Shown here: positions 1 through 11,388 of the stretch, one piece after another
How positions within the stretch are numbered: the stretch's first letter is position 1
Layout: each line of letters opens with the position of its first letter
Assembly (NCBI GenBank): GCA_014529385.2
Contig: CM043955.1
Location: 138,681,108-138,745,107, forward strand
Direction of reading: 5' to 3'
From: Adiantum capillus-veneris
Lineage: Eukaryota > Streptophyta > Polypodiopsida > Polypodiales > Pteridaceae
Length of the DNA stretch: 64,000 nucleotides
Position numbers and translations under genes: made by a program
The notes under the pieces: model-generated
What the model saw: the letters and a program-made list of their open reading frames with translations, nothing else
Databases searched by the model: none
What the model was told of the DNA's origin: nothing

Positions 1-441
1 ATCTACAAATATGCCTCCACGATAATGCAGTGCACGACATCTTGGTGAATAACGATTGGAATCTTAGTCACCTTCACGTGTATCTTAATCTTAGATATAC
101 CTTGCCTAATCAATATATTTTTGTAATCAATGAAAAGGTTGTTCGTTTCAAAAAAAAAAAAAGAGCTTTTTGTGTGAAAACATTGGTTTTCTGCGATGTA
201 CTAATGCAAAAGCTTGTAACTGAAGCGATTTCGCTCCCATTAATACATATGGCATTTTGAATCTCTTTTTCATTTTTAATTTGTTCAATATTTTGATTGA
301 AATGTGCAAGTTTTTTAATTTGGAGCGTGAATACTTTCAATGTTGGTGACTTTCAATGGCTTGTCGCGTGATTTTGTTTATAATTATAGTTTTAAGTTAA
401 TTTGACGTTAATTTTAAATGCTTTTAAAAAGTGACATTGAG

Positions 442-448
442 TATAAAA
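442..448 (+). promoter_or_regulatory. TATA box of the 536-2041 gene
   Basis: TATAAAA lies 88 bases before the ATG at 536. A C/T-rich, stop-poor leader follows, as expected for a plant core promoter with initiation near 470-480. No other element was recognised. The 440 bases before it are AT-rich and show no gene. Confidence 0.45.
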
Positions 449-535
449 GTGACTTTTTAGGTTTTAAACTTCATTTCTCACATTCACAAAACACTAGCCT
501 TCGGCTCTCTTCCCATCTTCTTTGCGAACAGACCT

Positions 536-2041
536 ATGGCAACATCATCTGATGTACTTCTCACTCAACTAGAGAAGACAGGACTTGCAGATCATGCACA
601 TGAACTAGTCAGTGTGTTTGAGGGGACGATTGACATGCATACCACTTTTAACCTTCATGTAGAGGGATTCCAAAGTTTTCTTGACTACATGATGGAGCAC
701 ATGGAAGAATATGCAATAGTCTTGGATCTGACATGGTGTGGTTGCCAGTGGATTTTCTCAAACACCTCTATGCAATCGACAAAAACTTTTGCTATCGCTT
801 GTTGAGGTTTATAAAAGGGCTTACTGAGAGGGACTACAGGACAGAGGATGAGGATGACCTCATAGATTTGATCATGGGGTGCATAGGTATCCAATTCATC
901 TCTTGGGACATGGTTTTGGTTTTGCTTGTGCTTGAGGGCATGGAGAAGGGAAAATCAAAGGAAAAGGCCAACCAAAAACCTCATGTAACCATTATGGAGG
1001 AATCAAATGAATTTATTGAAGACGTTGATGAGCACACTGAAGCATCTATGGCACTCGTCCTCCTGCAAGATCCCAGCTCCACTAGGGAGGAAGATCGGAT
1101 GATAGAGGGAGACGAGGTGTTGGAGGAAGTTCCTGACCTCCAAATTCTCACTTTGCATACAGTGGTGGTGGATGGTCATCACTTCTTGTTCCTTGATGAC
1201 ATTGCAAAGACACTAGGACTCAGAGAAGATGAGTCGCTCTCAGTGCTCGCTATCTATGCGGGCATGAAAGATACCAGTGGAAAGCAAGAGAAGGTCAACT
1301 TTCAAATTGACTTTGAAGACCAAGGCCTCCCACCAAGCCTCTCTTCCCTCCCTAGTGAAAACGAACAAAATTTGGTACAAACCGTGGCAAATACACTTAT
1401 GGAAATCAAATCATGTGCCTCATTTTATGAAAGCACCCCGGAAAGCACTTTTCATCCACACAAACCGCTGATCATTATGGGTGGAGAAGATCGCTCTAGC
1501 ATCGACCTTACAAGGAAAACTCTTAGAGAGATGGATGAAGAAACTGAGGTAACCACTTTTGAACCTTATCGATAGTCTATTGTACCCTATAGCAAGTGTT
1601 GAAGTTGTTTAAAATGTTTTGCAGATCGCGTACCATGTTGATAAGTTTTCAATGCAAACTAGAGGTTCGCGTAACGTTTCTATGGGTAGAGATAGCTCCC
1701 TATGTGACTACCTTGGCCATCTGGGGCCATCCATTCTTCAAGTTGCTCACACAGAGTTCTCCAAGCATGGTTCTGTGGAGCTGCTCAAGTGCAAAGCATT
1801 AAGTGTCATCCTTGATGAAGATTCCCTTACCCTTAATGCTCACAAGTGTATTTTGGTGGACTGGGAAGCGGCATTGTATGCCTTTACAGGAAAGCACCCT
1901 GGGTCAATCCTCTCCCATTGTTCCTTAAGTCTAGGTCAAGGGGTGACAAACCCAGAGGATATTGTAAAAACCTTTGGTGTCAAGTCTGCCATTCGTCCTA
2001 TATCTGCCGATATAATTTACAAGAAAACCAACCAGCCATGA
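536..2041 (+). CDS. Uncharacterised protein gene, two exons, apparent frameshift
   Basis: I do not recognise the product. The ATG at 536 has a good plant context (CCTATGGCA) and opens a frame that runs to 805. Related-looking coding sequence then continues one frame over from about 733 to 1548, so a one-base indel between roughly 690 and 735 is likely; no sensible intron joins them. At 1549-1624 a 76-bp GT-AG intron (GAG|GTAACC, TTTTGCAG|ATC) joins two frames exactly in phase 0, and the second exon ends at a TGA at 2039-2041. The joined product would be about 475 residues. It is rich in acidic residues in the middle (EDVDEHTE, EEDRMIEGDEVLEE), with no signal peptide or clear membrane segment. 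It could be a low-expressed host gene or a transposon-encoded protein. The promoter and clean splice favour something once expressed. Confidence 0.4.
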
Positions 2042-2164
2042 TGTAATATCTAAAGCAATATACAATAATTTTGTCCTTTGTATTTTTTTGTTTGGTCACT
2101 TCTTGTACTTTCTTTTTCTATCGCGCATATTGGCCAATAGATATATATTTTTTCAATGAGTTCA

Positions 2165-2294
2165 CACCTCCTTAACCATCCAAGCATTTTGGCGATCCCA
2201 TCGCCTCCGTAAGCTCCCAATATGGCTCTGTTTTGCAAAATGTTCACCGGTAGGCATCCCATGTCTGGCGGGTGCTTGGATGGTCGAGGAGGTG
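2165..2294. repeat. Imperfect inverted repeat (foldback)
   Basis: CACCTCCTTAACCATCCAAG at 2165 pairs with CTTGGATGGTCGAGGAGGTG ending at 2294; the arms are 22 bases (2165-2186 and 2273-2294) with two mismatches and an 86-base loop. It lies just after the unknown gene, in a stretch (2042-2636) with no other recognisable feature. It may be a small MITE or a hairpin in the 3' region. Confidence 0.5.
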
Positions 2295-2636
2295 AAATCT
2301 AACAACTTGATTGATTCAAATACTTCAACAACAAAAAGTACACAATTAACTACTATAGTTACACCAAATGGTAGAAATTCGACTCATTCATATTATATGG
2401 AAAGATTACAAATCTCATAAACAGAGGTTACTTGGGGAAACTAATTCTTATGGAGGCACCGTTCATTCCTCAGATTGGTCGCTAGAGCTAGATCTGTGGC
2501 ATCCTGTAAGGCCAATAGAGCTGCACGTTAGATACGTGTAACAGAATCTGAATATTCGTCCATTATTTCTCTCACCGCGCGAGAGAAAGCTGCCTTTGGT
2601 ATTATTGGCTCGGTGCTCTTTTGATATTTTCGGATC

Positions 2637-4055
2637 TCACGTTAGAGCAATTGTGCTTGGCTTCCATCGCCGTTTCTTCTGCACTGTTGGCGGTGGTGGA
2701 GGAGCCTCTTGTTTGGCCCATTGAGGGTTATTTATGTACTTTTTTCTCCTCTCCTCTTGGGCTTGTTGCTCTTGTGTGAGCTTGTCCTTTTTCTTTTTTG
2801 CACATTGCTTTGCCATCTGAGGATTTTTTGAAGGTGTGGAGCTCCCAACCTTTGCTTGTTGGGTGGCCTGAGCTCTATCCTCTTCCACTTTCCTCTCTGT
2901 CTCTGCTTGTGCTTGTAAATTAGCCAAGTGAGCTCTCTCAGCCTCGGCGCTCTGCCATTCTTCTTGCTCTCTCTGCCTTCTTTGTTCTTCATGCAATCAT
3001 TGTGCTTCTTTATCAAGTGCCTCTTTCTTTTCTATCTCTCTCATTCTCTTCCTCCTCTTGCTTTGCCATCTGAGGATTTTTTGAAGGTGTGGAGCTCCCA
3101 ACCTTTGCTTGTTGGGTGGCCTGAGCTCTATCCTCTTCCACTTTCCTCTCTGTCTCTGCTTGTGCTTGTAAATTAGCCAAGTGAGCTCTCTCAGCCTCGG
3201 CTCTCTGCCATTCTTCTTGCTCTCTCTGCCTTCTTTGTTCTTCATGCAATCATTGTGCTTCTTTATCAAGTGCCTCTTTCTTTTCTATCTCTCTCATTCT
3301 CTTCCTCCTCTTGCTTTGCCATCTGAGGATTTTTTGAAGGTGTGGAGCTCCCAACCTTTGCTTGTTGGGTGGCCTGAGCTCTATCCTCTTCCACTTTCCT
3401 CTCTGTCTCTGCTTGTGCTTGTAAATTAGCCAAGTGAGCTCTCTCAGCCTCGGCTCTCTGGCATTCTTCTTGCTCTCTCTGCCTTCTTTGTTCTTCATGC
3501 AATCATTGTGCTTCTTTATCAAGTGCCTCTTTCTTTTCTATCTCTCTCATTCTCTTCCTCCTCTTGGCATCTTGTGCTATTGAAATAGGATCACGTGGTA
3601 TTACTTTGATCACCCTTTGTTTGACGCGTGCGGGGGATTTTCGCGGCATAGTAGCGGTTGCTTGAGCTTCAAGTGTAGCCGTTGCTTCAGCTTCAGGCAC
3701 TGTCGTTGCTTGAGCTCCAGATGCTGCCGTTGCTTGAGTTCCATGTCGTGTTTCTTATGTGGGTCTGTTTAGAGCTACGAATGGTTTGAGATCCGGCAGA
3801 GGTGTGCGATTCGCATGATGTAGTGGCTGGAGATTACCAAAAATCTATCGCATGGTGTTTTGATCCTCTGGATGTAAAGGTTAGGGGAGTGGTTGGGTAT
3901 TTGGAGCTGGTTACTGTGTTGGGTTATCCACTTGTGGTTGAGGATGTGGATTTGAAGCGGTGGATTCTGTATGAGGTGTTGGTTGCGGATTTTCAGTGTT
4001 GTCAGTGGCGATCGTGTCATTGGTGCATGGTGGTGTGCTCTTGTGTATCGTCCAT
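2637..4055 (-). pseudogene. Broken coiled-coil protein ORF of a decayed transposon
   Basis: Reading leftward from ATG 4055 there is a Pro/Thr/Asn-rich start, then a short repeated segment (QATA-type units, about 3650-3745). A basic segment (MPRKSPARVKQR) and a Glu/Arg/Gln-rich predicted coiled coil follow (MREIEKKEALDKEAQ, EEQRRQREQEE, AETERKVEEDRAQATQQ). The end is Lys-rich and Pro-rich (APPPPPTVQKKRRWKP), with a stop at 2637. The frame is interrupted by stops and a frameshift near 4020, by TGA in CAATGATTG (explicable as CGA to TGA decay), and by tandem copies of 253 bp, which is not a multiple of three. No family is recognised. It lies on the same strand as the transposase-like relic at 4323-7030 and may be its second ORF. 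Confidence 0.5.
2807..3565. repeat. Three tandem 253-bp copies
   Basis: Units begin GCTTTGCCATCTGAGG at 2807, 3060 and 3313, each exactly 253 bases and nearly identical, ending before GGCATCTTG. The copies lie inside the coiled-coil ORF. Because 253 is not divisible by three, each junction shifts frame, so the triplication cannot give a longer protein. The near identity implies recent duplication or gene conversion. Confidence 0.9.
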
Positions 4056-4322
4056 GTTGTGCAAGATATGAGTGCGTGTACGTTTGGGCTCGAGAGGATC
4101 TTCTAAAACATGCAAACAAGAAATGAACTTTAAGTTGTGAGTTTTGAATTATATAGTACTTAAAGTTTTAAAAAATTTTAAGAACTCAATAAAATCACTC
4201 AAAATTAAAAAAGACTCCAAAATAGACTAAACTTGACCCATGGGACTAATAATTGTCGCCTTAACAAATCACTTTGCACGACAATGCATGTTTACAATAG
4301 AAATGGTTAGTGTAGAAAAAAA

Positions 4323-7030
4323 CTAAATTTCCACCCAATGCCTGTCATCACACCCCCTTGTCTCCAACCAGTGTCGGAATCGATCTTTTGCACTCAAAGC
4401 ATGATATGATTGTGATCGCCTCAAGCTAACCACTTTTCCTATTCTACATTTCAAACTTCTTTGTTCTCTAGTCTTCTTTCTCTCTATCCCTGCTAAAACT
4501 CTGTAGAACCAATTCAACATCTCGTGAAGGGCATTGCTCTTTTTTCTTCCACCTCCATGTCGTGTATTTTTAAAATACATTGGTTTTGCTTGATAGTGTG
4601 AGCGCTCCATTTCTTGGCTGCTTCAAATGCCTAATGAACCATAAGTGTTGAGAAAAAATTCACTATGTGCAAAAAAAATGTGTTTAACAAAAAACAAACT
4701 TTAGTTTCACATACAGATGTATTTCGATTAAAAAAAGCAAATGTTCAACACACCATGTAATGTGTTATGTGTGTCTCCCCCCGAGCATCCACCATTTGTG
4801 CTATAACTATTGATTACAAACTTTAAGGTGAATATCTCATCATCGGTTAGCTTTGCCTTTTCAAGAAGACGAAAAATATCATCAGTAGACTGCCACACAC
4901 AAGCACGCTTAATTCCTAGGGCTGCTTCATTACCTTTGTAGGTGGTAATGTCACATACATTTTTCCACAATTGAAACTCAAAGTTGGGACTTTGGGAGTC
5001 AAAATAGTTTGAAAGCAAATGCCTAGCTTTACTGCCACCTAGACATACTTTATTAGGGCAATCTTGTGTACTTCCAGATGCCTTCTTGTCCTTTGATAGC
5101 TCAACTGCACCCCCATGTAGACCAACGCTCGATAGAATAGATTCGAGTTCTCGTAAACACTCTTCTCTTCTATTTGCAGACTCCATATTCCAAGCGTAAT
5201 TAATATGGAGCATAAGCAACTTGTCAAGAATTCATAGACGGGCATGAAGGGTGCACACATGCACATTTATCAGTGGTATTGGAAGAATAGGATCCCAATT
5301 TGGATCATCCATGTTTCGATTAGGGAGTACTTATTGCTGGTCACAACTGAGGATACCTTGAAACCATTGTTGTAGTGCTTTACCCACTGCTTGTGTAGTG
5401 GGTACACCTTTTGCGGAGTTGATTGTAACTTTGCCACCTTACCCTTACCACCTTTTGACTTGCTAGCCTTTGCACCCTTGCCCTCAGTTCCCATTGAGAC
5501 TTTACTGTGGCAGCAATAAATGCATGGAAAGAGGGTCATTGCACCTTGCTTGCACCCTAACATACACTTGAGTGTTTTCAAGTCTCCTGCCAAATTCCAC
5601 TCAACTTGGAACGTTCCAAGCCCTAAAACATGCAATCTCTGTCGTCTTATTGTTGCCAAATGATATCAACGATTGCGGTGTGATTGAAATACCATTTCAG
5701 GGTCTCATGTGTCTCATGTGGGAGATGAAAAGCTGTCAGCCACCAAATCTTTTTCTCTGACTGAACACCTAAACACGTGTTTCCCTTCTCATTGGCATTT
5801 AGCTTGACAGCAACACCCACCAAGGCCCTGCTCATCAACGTAACGCTTACCCTTTCGAGTCGTTGACCTTTAACAACTTGGCACTCATCAAGCTGCATAG
5901 CAATTGTCACTTTGCCGTCACACTCTTCTTGTGTCAGCCCATAAAATCTTGTCATTGAATCTTGGAGCTTCAACAAGTCAACATACACATTGTTGAACTC
6001 ATTGTAGCGAAGAATTTGTTGTCTTCTGATGGCATGTCATCCTCTACATACTGAAATCCGCCCAACAAGCTTGCAACATCATTATTGGCACACTTTTTTG
6101 CAACGAAGATACTGTAAGGCATTGGCAAAAATTGAAACAAACCTTTTGTCTGATGACCGAGTGTGACACTTCCATACAAATCTTAATAGGCCTTGAAACT
6201 TATTCTTGCACTGTCACACACCTCCATCATCTCTTGAGGCAACCCAATGCTCTTTAGCTCACTGAAATACTTCTGCTACAAAACATTAGCAATGTCAGCA
6301 TTGGATGGATCATCTAGTAGCTCAACCAGCTCCTTTGGCTTGATGATATGCTGCAGCTTTGAGCATCGTGATTGATTCCCATCATCATTCAAGCCAAGTT
6401 TCTGCATATTGAATTAGCGTTACACTAACCTGCATAACATGTAGGAAATCAGAAACTTGAATCCGTATACTTACCAAGCTTGACGGACACGTTTCTTTTG
6501 AGCTCCACCACTTGAGGATAGAAGGACATCGCTTGTCTCTTGCACTTACGAATGTGGTAGCCGAGGGGAATGTGTATGAGATGATCGATTCGCCGATGCA
6601 TATTCCGTGAAGTGTGTTGTAGTTGAACATAATTGTCTAGTCGACGCTCCTGCTCTTTTTTTGTACTTTTTCATTGAGATTCGCCATCTCATTGGTCAAT
6701 TGCTTTGTCTTCTTGTTGGCTTCCTCTCTAACTTGCTGGAGATCTTTCGCGGATTTCTCTTGCAATGATGAATAGGCAGCCAAGAGATGTTTACTTGCTT
6801 CCCTTTTATTGACAAAAGCTGAATACAATCTCGAGCAGTAGCCAAATAGTCTGTCTCTTCCATCTCCAATAAAATGCAGAAGCTCGGTGACACTACAAAA
6901 GGGTAGTGGTGCATTGGTCATTGGATCACCAGGGTAAACGTGGCCATTAACCCATAAGTTGATTGCCTTGCACCCAATGCTTTATAGCTGATCTGCAGCA
7001 TTGGGATTCGATGTGCCAAGTTGCACAGTA
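4323..7030 (-). pseudogene. Unclassified transposase-like protein, degenerate
   Basis: Seven to eight leftward fragments read as one long decayed protein. In order: an N-terminal segment with GHVYPGDPMTN and a Lys/Glu coiled coil (EKSAKDLQQVREEANKK, 6637-6921); a segment with a plausible intron near 6410-6475 (GTAAGTAT to ATGCAG); a D/E-rich core (AMQLDECQVVKGQRLERVS, 5647-5988); a possible zinc site CIYCCH after GCKQGAMTLF (5270-5659); NYAWNMES and GLHGGAVELSKDKK (4728-5219); and a C-terminal HGGGRKKSNALHEMLNW block (4323-4608). Stops (for example TAA near 6995) and frameshifts occur throughout. The order of blocks resembles large transposon proteins I cannot name with certainty. This is probably a dead DNA transposon; the superfamily is open. 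Confidence 0.45.
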
Positions 7031-7778
7031 GCGACTCTTGCTCCAAATCAGCATTTAATTGATATCGTTATGGCCTATTAGTAATGTCTTGTAGTGGAGA
7101 GCGATTGAATGACATGTTTGTTAGCTAATCAAGCAAATTAGAGAGAGAATATGTAATGATGACTGCTGCAAGCAGGGAAAGCTAGTTGTGGAGGAAAAAA
7201 GTGAAGAGTACTGAGAGATAGTAGAAAAGGATTATGTTGTGGAGGGAAGAAAGAGAGGAAGTGTAGCTCAATCTCCTTTGAATTCAAAATGTTGATCATG
7301 AGAGCTTTAGAGAGAGAAATGTTGTTGCACACAGAGGTAATGGAGTTTTCCATTGCTCTCACCTAGAGCTGGAGTGGGAGAAGCATGAGAGAGAGAGAGA
7401 GACATTAAAGGAAGAGAGTGGAAGAGAGTATAGATCTGCAACCTTGGAGGATCTGTACTTTCTGTTAGATGTAGGCAGCATAGAATGTCCTCTTGATGAT
7501 TGGGAGGTGGAAGTGAAAAGAGAGAAAAGGGGGGAAAGAGAAAGACTTGGATCACATTTTAGAGAGAGAATGCAGTGAGAGAATATGCAAAATCTACTTT
7601 TTTGGCATGGGGAGCTGAAAAGTGCTTCTTTTAATGAGAACTAAGTGAGAGAGAGTGTTTTATATGTTAGAGAGAGAGGAGAAAGATGGGGAAAAGACAT
7701 TTTAAAATTCAGTTACCCACCTCTCTTTTGAGTTAAAATAGCCTATTTTTAAAATACAAATATACAAATAGTATTTTT
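7031..7778. other. Purine-rich spacer, no gene
   Basis: The + strand is dense in GAGAGA blocks (7138-7145, 7381-7402, 7420-7430, 7510-7570, 7648-7690) without one long perfect tract. No coding, LTR or RNA feature is convincing. It separates the transposase-like relic from the truncated end of the gypsy element. Confidence 0.5.
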
Positions 7779-9208
7779 TTAAATGTGAGCATAGGCCTTT
7801 TTGCCCTCTCTTTTAGGCTTGGTCAAACTTGGCTTAAGCTTTAAGCATTTCCTTAAACTGCCAAATAAAGAGGCCCTCCTATACCCCATTCCCTTCCTAA
7901 TGAGCAGTGAAGCATCAGATATAGCAAGAGTCTCGGCTTTCTTCTTTTGCACCACTGCCTCCTTAACCAAAACAGGAGTATCTTTATAAGTGAGTAAATC
8001 TTGTAGGTTAGCCCGAGTACTCTCTTCCACAAAAAGGTGAAATGAAACTCCTAAAGTTCAATAACCCATTTCATCATTGGTTTTTATATATTTGAATTAT
8101 TGAACAGCTGAGGAAGCAATGAATAACTAGTGAGAAAAGTGAACAACTTTTGCAACAAGTAATGTATGAATCGTTTGCAAGCATAAACCATGCTCGTCAC
8201 CACCAATTCAATTTCAGAGTAATCTCTTTCATGAGGAGTCTTCACTCTGCTAGCATAATGGACAAGCTTCATATACTAAGATTCCTTCCCCTTTTGAAAC
8301 AACATGGCCCCAATGGCATCATCTCCCACTGATGGATTAACATAAAACTCTTTTTCCCAATCAGGAGCTTGCATAATGGGTAGTGTACTCAAAACTTCTT
8401 TGACTCTATCGAAAACATCATCATAGTCACGAGAACACTCCAAGGGATTATTCTTAACTACTTGTTGCAATGGATACAATAGCTGTGATGCCAAAGGTAT
8501 GAATCGAGACAAATATTTACCTTCTGTATGAAAGTGGCGAACTGTGTGGTATCTTTTGGAGATGACAGCAACAACAAAACCTCCACTTTCTCTGGATCTG
8601 CTTCAATCCCATTTTTTGAAATCACATGTCCAAGAAGCTTCACCCTTGGCTGCGCCAAATGACATTTTTTAGGGTTCAACTTGACCCCCGCAAACATCAT
8701 ACCTTGCAAAAGTCATTTCAAGCTTTTGAACATGCTCTTTCCTTGAACTGTACAAACAAAAATCATATATGAATCCTTTGACAAACTTCCCAAGGAATGG
8801 GGTAAGGACCCAATCCACTTTTCTTTCAAAAGCTCTAGGTCCATTTGTCAACCCAAAAGGAAGTCAGCAAAAGCAAAAACAACCCCATGGCATAGTAAAA
8901 GAAGTCTTTTTCCGGTCTTCAGGAGCAAGGATAAGCTGAAAATATCATGAATAACCACCAGAGACATAGTATCTTTCAAAGCCAGCCATTGCATCTAAAA
9001 GTTGATCAATGAAAGGCAAAGGGTAAGGATCTTTCTTGGTCACTGCATTTAATGGCTTGTAATCAACGCAAACACTCCAACGCCCATCTTTCTTTGGAGT
9101 GACCACTACAGGGTTCACCCATTCAACATTGTCAATTGGCACAATGAACCCTGCATCCAAAAGTTTGTTCACTTCTTCCTTTAATGCATTCATTTGCTCC
9201 TTACCCAT
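7779..9208 (-). pseudogene. Gypsy reverse transcriptase and RNase H, broken
   Basis: RT fingers and palm begin at 9208 (AGFIVPIDNVEWVNPVVVTP, VCVDYKPLNAV, PLPFIDQLLD). The catalytic YxDD region near 8755 reads GFIYDFCLYSS, so the first Asp of the DD pair is lost. The thumb (LLGHVISKNGIEADPEKV) is at about 8580-8660. RNase H follows (FYVNPSVGDDAIGAML near 8320-8370, HYASRVKTPHERDYSEIELV near 8210-8270). A further segment (LQDLLTYKDTPVLVKE, then a DGSYRR-like GMGYRRASLFG) ends at 7779. Four separate frames are needed. No active enzyme can be made. Confidence 0.85.
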
Positions 9209-9381
9209 CCTTCTTAATTATGTCATATTGGCTTTGCTCCTTCAACTAGTTCGATTTTCACAGGATCTCCAAAAAAATCTCTTATTTCCTGATATGAAGT
9301 GATGAAAAGATTTGGAAACCTGCCCAACATTGTTAAGTACTCCCTTCTTTCTCCTTGCGTTAAATCAGTACTCAACATATT

Positions 9382-10020
9382 TTAAATCAATTCTTTCTTC
9401 ACTGGCAATTCCTGTTTAGGTTCCATCAACTCCTCAAGTTGCTCTAAACGGCTTGACGCATTTATAATCCCTGACACTTGCAACATTTCACCCGTTTCTC
9501 TCTTCTCCTTGTCCAACAATAAGAATGACACTTCACCCTCATCACTGGAACTGGAAGCAGAGCTACTTTTTGAATCTTCAGAACTATCTTCACTGGTAAC
9601 TTCGGATTCATCATTCTCATTCACATCTTCTAGTGCCAAAGGTTGCTTGGTAGTCATATCAAACTCCCTCTTTTCACCCTTCCTTCCATACACACAAATT
9701 GTGCCCTTGCCCCAATCTTGCACAACACCAAAATCTCTCAACCAAGGTCATCCCAAAATGAGAGGAAAGGCTCCCAGGCCAGCTGGCATAACATGAAAGT
9801 TTACTATAACCTTCACGTCAAAGACTTCAACTTCCAAATTCTTAATCAGCCCCAAACACTTCACTTTGACATGGTTTGCTAGTCGAATCTGAAACCTAGA
9901 GCTTCTGCATGTAATGAGACACAGTCTCTTGACACATGACTATGTGATCACACAAACTTGAGCACCTCCATCAATGTGGGCCTCTCCCATGCCCACACCT
10001 TTGTGCCAAGCGTTCACCAT
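9382..10020 (-). pseudogene. Gypsy aspartic protease region, broken
   Basis: The retropepsin-like site reads HIDGGAQVCVIT at about 9940-9980, with the catalytic Asp triad as DGG (9964-9972), followed directly by a TAG. Downstream in the same direction (9382-9741) are a GKGTICVYGRKGEKREFDM segment and a Ser/Glu/Asp-rich linker typical of the gap between protease and RT in this group. The protease normally frees gag-pol proteins; here the frame is closed. Confidence 0.7.
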
Positions 10021-10329
10021 AGGACAAATGTCAAGTAGCTCTCCCAGAGCCAACACTCTGACTTGTCCATGCTTCGGCTATTTCTTTGGATTCACTTATG
10101 ACTTCCATTGCCTTTAAATTTTGGGCACCATATTCATCAACTGTCCAAAAGTACAATCTACTCTCCTCCCAATTAGGTCTTCCTTCAAACTGTAAGTTGT
10201 TTGGCCTTCTCCCAAAGGTAAATCTACTACTTCAAACCGTCTATGAGTTCTTCTCTTCCTCTTGGCTTTTGCATCTTTACCCTCTTTCTCTTTCCCTTTC
10301 TTTTTGTTGGGGCCTGAAGCAGCATAGCC

Positions 10330-11388
10330 CTACCTCTCTCTTTTGCCTACGGGCAGCATATCTGCTTCTTTCTTTTCAGCCCGTATAATACCCACATGAC
10401 CACCAGACATTGAGGGCTGATTTTCCTGTTTAGTACCTTGATCTCCCCATATATCCAATGCATAATTATTAGCCCTATTAAGAATCTGTTGGGGAAGTGG
10501 GAACATATCACCTCCCATCCTTGTTGGCTTTGAACAATAAGTATTGATATGACCAAGTTCACCACAATTATAACAAGTAGGGATGAACCTCAAAGACGCC
10601 TTGTCCATGACTCGCATTAGCATTAGACTGAGCTTCACATGCCACGGCCATTCCTCTACCACGTCCACGACCACGATCACCTCCATCTCCAAGAACACTG
10701 AGTCGCAATTCCTGCATCATGGTCATCATATCTTGCATATTTTGTTGTAACTATTTAGTAGTAGCAACCCTTTGAGCATGTTGTGCTCCAACCTTTGTCT
10801 GATTTTCCTCCTTTTGGCCACCATTACTTTGCACAGGGACCGCTTTCCCATACTCATTAAGTCTTTGAACCTTCCATTCTTTCTCCCTGGCGATAGTGGT
10901 TGCTTCCTCGAAGGTAACGGGCCTTTTTAGCTCAACTTTGAACTTCGAACTTTCTTTAAAGTTTGCCACAAAGTGGTCCTTCTTTAACATGGATGGAGGG
11001 ATTTCATTTCTCAAAACTTAGGCCCATTTATCTAATAAATGGGTGAACTGCATATGACAAAATCATCAACACTTTGATTAACCTTTTGAGTGTACCCCAA
11101 AATTTTATGCCAAACTTCATCAGGTACTTCAATGGATTTGTATTGTGCCAGAAAAGCTTGCTTCACATGATTGTAGTCCAAAACCACCCCTAGAGTTTGT
11201 GCCTGCACCAACTCTTCATGATTTTGTAACCAAACTTTTGCCTCATCCTGTAAATTGTATTGCAGCAGCCACAACTATATAGCTTGGTCTAGTATATTTT
11301 GTAGTAAGCAATTGACTTCCAATTTTTCAATAAAAGTTTGTGCATTCTCATTAGGCAATCCATGAAACTGTAGGAACTCGTCCGCCAT
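10330..11388 (-). pseudogene. Gypsy gag with CCHC zinc knuckle, broken
   Basis: The ATG at 11388 starts MADEFLQFHGLPNENAQTF, a usual gypsy gag opening. A TAG at 11275-11277 interrupts it, and the frame then resumes (WLLQYNLQDEAKVWLQN to near 11032). A second block (10751-11014) carries a Lys/Glu-rich stretch, and a third (10330-10698) contains a zinc knuckle CYNCGELGHINTYC at 10534-10575 with intact C-X2-C-X4-H-X4-C spacing. Gag packages element RNA in cytoplasmic particles. At least two stops and two frameshifts make this copy dead. Confidence 0.85.

Noticed and set aside
7138-7555. Minus-strand ORFs in the GA-rich spacer as retroelement integrase
   Set aside because: The translations are Ser/Leu/Pro-rich low complexity and have no H-H-C-C or D-D-E pattern.
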